DNA of 64,000 nt. Origin: Nocardia brasiliensis. GTDB lineage: Bacteria > Actinomycetota > Actinomycetes > Mycobacteriales > Mycobacteriaceae. Each line of letters opens with the position of its first letter. Position 1 is the first letter of the stretch. Shown piece after piece: positions 59,506 through 64,000 of this stretch. The stretch covers positions 1,426,001-1,490,000 of the forward strand of contig NZ_CP046171.1 in the NCBI RefSeq assembly GCF_011801125.1, written 5' to 3'. The notes under the pieces are model-generated. The model was not told the DNA's origin. It ran no database searches and was given only the letters and a program-made list of their open reading frames with translations. The translations under genes were made by a program, and so were the position numbers.

Positions 59506-60100
59506 GCGTATTGCGGTGTATCTGGCACATCCCCGGTCCGACGGTTTCAACGGCGCGCTCTTCGACGCGGTGGTCGACGAATTGCGGCAGCGCGGAGCGA
59601 CGGTCGTCGCACACGACCTGTACGCCGAGGGCTTCGACCCGCTGCTGACCGCCGCGGAGACCGGAACGCTCACCGATGCCGCGGCCGGCGATGATCTGGT
59701 GCGCGGGCAGCAGGCCGAACTCGCCGAACTCGATGCGCTCGTGTTCGTGCACCCGAACTGGTGGGGGATGCCGCCCGCGATCCTGACCGGCTGGGTGCAG
59801 CGTGTGCTCACCCCCGCGGTGGCTTACAAGCTCGACACCGCGGCGGGTGTGCCGGTCGGGCTGCTGCGGGCGCGGCGGGCGCTGGTCCTCAACACCTCCG
59901 ACACCACCTCGGTGCGGGAGCGGGAGGTGTTCGGGGATCCGCTGCAGCAGATCTGGGCGGCCTGCGTGCTGCCCTACATCGGAATCGACGACGTGCGCCG
60001 CAGGGTCTTCCGGACGGTGACCGACTCGACGCCCGAGCAGCGTGGTGCCTGGCTGTGCGAGGCGCGGGAGCTGGCCGCGGCGCTGCTGGCCGACGACTGA
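59504..60100 (+). CDS. Flavodoxin-fold NAD(P)H-dependent oxidoreductase
   Basis: 198 residues of the Flavodoxin_2 (NQO/MdaB-like) family: MRIAVYLAHPRSDGFNGALF, FVHPNWWGMPPAILTGWVQRVL. Likely FMN/FAD quinone reductase. ATG 59504 overlaps the first codon of the broken esterase on the opposite strand. Free-standing; no regulator adjacent. Confidence 0.87.
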   Translation: MRIAVYLAHPRSDGFNGALFDAVVDELRQRGATVVAHDLYAEGFDPLLTAAETGTLTDAAAGDDLVRGQQAELAELDALVFVHPNWWGMPPAILTGWVQRVLTPAVAYKLDTAAGVPVGLLRARRALVLNTSDTTSVREREVFGDPLQQIWAACVLPYIGIDDVRRRVFRTVTDSTPEQRGAWLCEARELAAALLADD

Positions 60101-60137
60101 GGCTTCGCGGGGGTGAGCGGATGCTCTCGTGTCCTGA

Positions 60138-60217
60138 TTGTTATCGCAAACAACAAAATGGTCGCTCGAGTGGGTTGTGCGCTGAGTCACAGTCGAATAT
60201 GTTGCAGCGAACAACAT
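60138..60217 (+). promoter_or_regulatory. Two operator-like inverted repeats upstream of the sugar ABC genes
   Basis: Site 1: TTGTT (60138-60142), 7 bp, AACAA (60150-60154). Site 2: ATGTTG (60199-60204), CAGCGAA, CAACAT (60212-60217). Both share the GTT...CG(C/A)AA-ACAAC pattern with a 7-bp spacer. They lie in an AT-rich 175-bp promoter region and are the expected place for the ROK regulator encoded at 63523. Confidence 0.6.
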
Positions 60218-60275
60218 TCGCTCGACCTCGACCGCCCGGGCCTTCCGGGGCGGTGGTTCCACGAAAGGCCCCCTC

Positions 60276-61352
60276 ATGCGTAAGGGCATTCTCGGCGTCG
60301 CGGCCGTCTCGGTCGCCTTGCTCACCTCGCTGACCGCTTGCGGTGACGACTCGACGACTTCAGGGGGTGGGGCCAAGATCGGGGTGATCCTGCCGGACAG
60401 CAAGACCTCCGCGCGGTGGGAGACGGCGGACCGCAAATACCTGCAGCAGGCCTTCGACGCGGCAGGCGTCAAGGCCGACATCCAGAACGCGCAGGGCGAT
60501 AAGAACGCCTTCCAGACGATCGCCGACCAGATGATCACCAACGGCGCGTCGGTGCTGCTGATGACCAACCTGGACAGCGGCACCGGCAAGGCGGTGATCC
60601 AGAAGGCGAAGGCGCAGGGCGTCACCGTGATCGACTACGACCGGCTGACGCTGGGTGGCGGGGCTCAGTTCTACGTGTCCTTCGACAATGTGAAGGTCGG
60701 CAGCCTGCTCGGCTCGGGTGTGGACAAGTGCCTGACCGACAAGAAGGCGGTCAATCCCGTTGTCGCATACCTGAACGGCGGTCCCACCGACAACAACGCG
60801 ACCTTGCTCAAGCAGGGCTATGACTCGGTGCTCAAGCCCAAGTTCGACGCGGGCCAGTATGTGAAGGGCCCGGATCAGGCGGTGCCGGAATGGGATAACA
60901 CCCAGGCGGGCACCATCTTCGAGCAGATGCTCACCGGCACACCGAACATCGGCGGCGTGGTCGCGGCCAACGACGGACTGGCCAACGCCGCGATCGCGGT
61001 ACTGAAGAAGCAGAAGCTGAACGGCCAGGTCCCGGTCAGCGGTCAGGACGCCACGGTGCAGGGCCTGCAGAACGTGCTGAAGGGCGACCAGTGCCTGACC
61101 GTCTACAAGGCGATCAAGAAGGAAGCCGAGGCGGCGGCTGAGCTGGCCATCGCGCTGACCAAGGGGCAGCAGGGGCATGCCAACGGCGCGGTGAAGGACC
61201 CGGAGTCCGGGGCCGAGGTGCCCTCGGTGCTGTTGGAGCCCAAGCCGATCTACGCGGCCGATGTCAAGGATGTCGTCGCCGACGGCTACGTCACCAAGGA
61301 CGAGCTGTGCACCGGTGAGTTCGCGAAACTCTGCGCGGAAAACGGCATCTGA
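60276..61352 (+). CDS. Sugar ABC transporter substrate-binding lipoprotein (XylF-like)
   Basis: 358 residues. Signal with lipobox LTSLTAC (Cys about residue 22), then a periplasmic-binding-protein type I fold (KIGVILPDSKTSARWETADR, VIDYDRLTLGG). The nearest family is the D-xylose-binding XylF group, but related sugars are possible. ATG 60276 with GAAAGG 10-15 bp upstream. First gene of a sugar-import operon; separated from the ATPase gene by a strong hairpin. Confidence 0.87.
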   Translation: MRKGILGVAAVSVALLTSLTACGDDSTTSGGGAKIGVILPDSKTSARWETADRKYLQQAFDAAGVKADIQNAQGDKNAFQTIADQMITNGASVLLMTNLDSGTGKAVIQKAKAQGVTVIDYDRLTLGGGAQFYVSFDNVKVGSLLGSGVDKCLTDKKAVNPVVAYLNGGPTDNNATLLKQGYDSVLKPKFDAGQYVKGPDQAVPEWDNTQAGTIFEQMLTGTPNIGGVVAANDGLANAAIAVLKKQKLNGQVPVSGQDATVQGLQNVLKGDQCLTVYKAIKKEAEAAAELAIALTKGQQGHANGAVKDPESGAEVPSVLLEPKPIYAADVKDVVADGYVTKDELCTGEFAKLCAENGI

Positions 61353-61361
61353 TCCCGCCCC

Positions 61362-61401
61362 GCCCCGCCCGCCGTCTCGATGGGGGGACGGCGGGCGGGG
61401 C
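61362..61401 (+). terminator. Intercistronic hairpin between binding-protein and ATPase genes
   Basis: Perfect 15-bp arms GCCCCGCCCGCCGTC (61362-61376) and GACGGCGGGCGGGGC (61387-61401), 10-nt loop. It probably protects the upstream message or partly stops transcription so that the binding protein is made in excess. Confidence 0.8.
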
Positions 61402-61422
61402 ACCTTCTAGGAGCACTACACC

Positions 61423-62247
61423 ATGAGTGAAGCATCGCACGGCGATTCGGTGCGGGATGGCAGGGCGCCGGGTGGTCCCGCCACGCCCGTCGTCGAATTA
61501 CGCGGCCTGCAAAAGAGTTTCGGGCCGGTTCATGTCCTGCACGACGTCGCCTTCGCGGCCTACGCGGGCGAGGTGACCGCGCTCGTCGGCGACAACGGAG
61601 CAGGCAAGTCGACGCTGGTCAAATGCATCGGCGGCACGCACCCGATCGATGCGGGTGAATTCCTGTTCGAGGGCAACCCCGTTCAGGTGCACAGCCCGCG
61701 GGACGCCGCCGCGCTCGGCATCGAGATCGTGTATCAGGACCTGGCGCTGTGCGACAACCTCGACATCGTGCAGAACATGTTCCTCGGCCGGGAGAAGAAG
61801 ACCGGCATCGTGCTCGACGAGTACGCGATGGAGGAGCTGGCCGGAAAGACGTTGGCCAGCTTGTCCGTTCGCACGGTCAAGAGCGTCCGGCAGCAGGTGT
61901 CGAGCCTGTCCGGCGGGCAGCGGCAGACGGTGGCGATCGCCAAGGCCGTGCTCTGGAACAGCAAGGTGGTGATCCTGGACGAACCGACCGCCGCGCTGGG
62001 TGTGGCCCAAACCCAGCAGGTGCTCGAACTGGTGCGCAGGTTGGCGGACCGAGGCCTGGCCGTGGTGCTCATCTCGCACAACATGAACGACGTTTTCGCG
62101 GTGTCGGATCGGATCGCGGCGCTCTACCTGGGGCGGATGGCGGCGCAGGTGCGGACCTCCGACGTGACGCACGGCCAAGTCGTGGAACTCATTACGGCAG
62201 GGCGCAGCGGCGATCTCGGCCTGGACGCGAACGGAGCCAACCGATGA
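61423..62247 (+). CDS. Sugar ABC transporter ATP-binding protein (single-domain XylG-like)
   Basis: 274 residues with one ATPase domain: Walker A GDNGAGKST at ~61-69, signature LSGGQRQTVAIAKA, Walker B VVILDEPTAAL, switch His in LISHNMND. Many CUT2-class ATPases have two domains (~500 residues); this one has a single domain, as in several actinobacterial XylG/FrcA-type proteins. AGGAG 10-15 bp upstream. Stop overlaps the permease start (ATGA). Confidence 0.9.
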   Translation: MSEASHGDSVRDGRAPGGPATPVVELRGLQKSFGPVHVLHDVAFAAYAGEVTALVGDNGAGKSTLVKCIGGTHPIDAGEFLFEGNPVQVHSPRDAAALGIEIVYQDLALCDNLDIVQNMFLGREKKTGIVLDEYAMEELAGKTLASLSVRTVKSVRQQVSSLSGGQRQTVAIAKAVLWNSKVVILDEPTAALGVAQTQQVLELVRRLADRGLAVVLISHNMNDVFAVSDRIAALYLGRMAAQVRTSDVTHGQVVELITAGRSGDLGLDANGANR

Positions 62248-63479
62248 GCCTGTTGGAAAAGGAGAAGACCACCACCGCACCGGTTTCCGAGCTCGTGAAC
62301 GAGTACGTCGGCCGGGTGCGCAGCGGTGACATGGGCGCGCTGCCCTCGGTGCTCGCGCTGATCATCCTGTCCTGTGTCTTCTGGGTCGCGCGCCCGGTCT
62401 TCATGTCCGAGGCCAACTTCGCCAACCTGTTCACCCAGGGCGCTGCCATCGCGGTGATCGCGATGGGCCTGATCTTCGTGCTGCTCTTGGGCGAGATCGA
62501 TCTGTCGGCCGGGTTCACCAGCGGTGTCTGCGCCGCGGTACTCGCGGTGCTGCTCACCGATCGTGGCTGGCCCTGGTATCTGGCGGTATTGGCCTCGCTG
62601 CTGACCGGTGTGGTGATCGGCCTGACGATCGGCACGATCGTGGTGAAGATCGGCATCCCGTCGTTCGTGGTGACCCTCGCGGCCTTCCTCGCGCTGCAAG
62701 GCGTCGCGCTGAAGATCATGGACAACGGCCGCAACATCTCCATCCACGACGACACCATCCTGGCGATCGCGAACAAGAACGTCCCGCCGTCGCTCGGCTG
62801 GCTGTTGTACGTACTCCTGGTGGCCGGCTTCGCGCTGATCCAGTATCGAAAACTGCGGGCCCGCAACAAGCTCGGCCTCACCGGCGAAACCATGCCGGTG
62901 ATCGTGGCCCGGATCGTCGCGGTGGCGGTGGTGCTCGGCATCGCGGTGCTCGTGCTCAACGGGGAGCGCAGCCGCAACCCGGAACTGCACTCGCTCAAGG
63001 GCATGCCGATCGTGGTGCCGCTGATCGCGATCCTGTTGCTGCTGTGGACCTTCGTGCTCAACCGCACCTCGTTCGGCAGGCACATCTACGCGGTGGGCGG
63101 TAACGCCGAGGCGGCCCGGCGCGCGGGCATCACGGTGGACCGGGTGAAGATCACCGCCTTCGTGCTGTGCTCGACCATGGCCGCCGTCGGCGGTCTGGTC
63201 GCGGCATCGCGAGCCAACTCGGTCGACCCCAACACCGGCGGCAGCAGCGTGCTGCTGCTCGCCGTCGGCGCGGCGGTCATCGGTGGTACCAGCCTGTTCG
63301 GCGGTCGCGGCCGGATGCTGGACGCGGTGCTCGGCGCCGCGGTGGTAGCGGTGATCGACAACGGCATGGGATTGATGGGCTACAGCGCGGGCACGAAATT
63401 CGTTGTGACAGGATTTGTGCTGCTCTTGGCGGCCGGTGTGGACGCGTTGTCGCGCAAACGCACCCGCATCGGCGGTTAA
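62244..63479 (+). CDS. Sugar ABC transporter permease (XylH-like)
   Basis: 411 residues, about ten membrane helices. The CUT2 permease motif GLIFVLLLGEIDLSAGFT is in the middle, and TSFGRHIYAVGGNAEAARRAGI is the ATPase-contact loop. ATG 62244 overlaps the ATPase stop; the frame is open upstream inside the ATPase gene. Length fits the XylH group better than shorter RbsC permeases. Confidence 0.9.
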   Translation: MSLLEKEKTTTAPVSELVNEYVGRVRSGDMGALPSVLALIILSCVFWVARPVFMSEANFANLFTQGAAIAVIAMGLIFVLLLGEIDLSAGFTSGVCAAVLAVLLTDRGWPWYLAVLASLLTGVVIGLTIGTIVVKIGIPSFVVTLAAFLALQGVALKIMDNGRNISIHDDTILAIANKNVPPSLGWLLYVLLVAGFALIQYRKLRARNKLGLTGETMPVIVARIVAVAVVLGIAVLVLNGERSRNPELHSLKGMPIVVPLIAILLLLWTFVLNRTSFGRHIYAVGGNAEAARRAGITVDRVKITAFVLCSTMAAVGGLVAASRANSVDPNTGGSSVLLLAVGAAVIGGTSLFGGRGRMLDAVLGAAVVAVIDNGMGLMGYSAGTKFVVTGFVLLLAAGVDALSRKRTRIGG

Positions 63480-63522
63480 CTGCCCGGGTACCGAAGACAC
63501 GAGACGCGGAGAGGCGGTGACC

Positions 63523-64000
63523 ATGCGACCGGCTTCTTCGCCGGACGAGATCCGCAGGCGCAATCTTGCCGTGCTGCTGCGGCATGTGCACCGGGACGGC
63601 CCGGTCTCGCGTGCCACGCTCGCCGAGCGAATGGGGTTGAACCGCAGCACCATTCTGGCCTTGACGGCCGACCTCGCCGCCGCCGGTCTGATCAGGGAGG
63701 AGCTGCCCGGCCAGACCGGCAAGGCGGGGCGGCCCTCGCTGGTGGTGCGTCCGGAATCGGACCGGGTGTATGTCGTCGCGCTCGACGTCGGCGCGGATCG
63801 GCTGGCCGCGGCGCTGGTCGGGCTGGGTGGATCGGTGCTTCACCAGGTCGAAACCGTCCGTCCGACGGGCACTTTCGATCCGGAGGACGTGATCGACACG
63901 CTGGCCTCGATGGCGCGCGGTTTGATCGCCGAGGCCGCGGTCGAGGCCAGATGCGTGGGTGTCGGTGTCGCCTTCTGCGGCATGGTGCGCGAGGAGGACG
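63523..64000 (+). CDS. ROK-family transcriptional regulator, N-terminal part
   Basis: The frame is open to the window edge. N-terminal winged HTH (~12-70: NLAVLLRHVHRDGPVSRATLAERMGLNRSTIL, split over helices) followed by the start of the ROK sugar-kinase-like domain (VYVVALDVGADRLAAALVGL, GVGVAFCGMV). ATG 63523 has GGAGAGG 8 bp upstream. It lies 43 bp after the sugar permease and is probably the repressor of that operon. Confidence 0.87.
   Translation, partial: MRPASSPDEIRRRNLAVLLRHVHRDGPVSRATLAERMGLNRSTILALTADLAAAGLIREELPGQTGKAGRPSLVVRPESDRVYVVALDVGADRLAAALVGLGGSVLHQVETVRPTGTFDPEDVIDTLASMARGLIAEAAVEARCVGVGVAFCGMVREED

Overview
The window is high-GC (roughly 70%) actinobacterial DNA with frequent GTG starts and many ATGA/TAATG overlaps. 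The best fit is a mycolic-acid-containing actinomycete, most likely Nocardia. The left end keeps the Mycobacterium tuberculosis Rv1333-Rv1343c gene order, there is a complete mce lipid-import operon, and several families (EthA-type Baeyer-Villiger monooxygenase with a VirS-type regulator, DUF5313, DUF6131, PPOX/F420 proteins) are typical of this group. No tRNA, rRNA, CRISPR array, phage or transposase was seen.

Layout. 1-6400: housekeeping block with a P1-peptidase end, the Mec/CysO/CysM cysteine pathway, a rhomboid, an Rv1339-type metallo-beta-lactamase protein, RNase PH, an inosine triphosphatase and two membrane proteins; murI is missing from its usual place. 6400-21000: an accessory stretch of enzyme/regulator pairs (SDR, secreted lipase, TetR x2, a group-2 sigma factor with a structured leader, a MFS exporter fused to a winged-helix-like tail plus PadR, FAD monooxygenase, ABC exporter, LysR, and XRE/MmyB opposite a SnoaL-like gene) ending in an internally deleted oxidoreductase. 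21000-31550: secreted HNH nuclease, AT-rich leader and haloalkane dehalogenase, ECF sigma factor, TDT transporter with LysR, transglutaminase-like protein, FG-GAP secreted protein, a repeat-rich DUF4189 membrane protein, a PPOX protein and a Ca2+/H+ antiporter. 31850-41110: mce operon (two YrbE permeases, MceA-F, a Mce-associated protein and a novel duplicated Cys-motif protein). 41150-47110: APH(6)-like kinase, OhrR-like regulator opposite a DUF418 protein, Na+/H+ antiporter, and a cluster of very small stress/membrane proteins. 47115-52570: two TetR/hydrolase divergons with clear operators, VIT and YdcF proteins. 52571-60100: an AfsR/SARP regulator, a 77-bp tandem repeat of overlapping mini-ORFs, the VirS-like/EthA-like divergon, a broken esterase and a flavodoxin-fold reductase. 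60276-64000: a xylose-type sugar ABC transporter followed by the start of a ROK regulator, with matching operator-like repeats upstream.

How the genes work together. Mec releases the CysO tail after CysM has built cysteine on the CysO C-terminus. YrbE, MceA-F and accessory proteins form an envelope lipid importer. The sugar ABC genes and the ROK regulator look like a self-contained sugar-uptake regulon. Much of the rest consists of one-enzyme, one-regulator divergons, most of which have a visible palindrome between the two genes.

The most unusual structures are the ATGA-coupled 77-bp mini-ORF repeats upstream of the AfsR gene (with a related motif at the start of the nearby monooxygenase), the nested repeat element at 52575-52658, the sigma-factor leader (promoter, small ORF, strong hairpin), the in-place deletion scar at 20844-21001, and the duplicated Cys-motif protein at the end of the mce operon.
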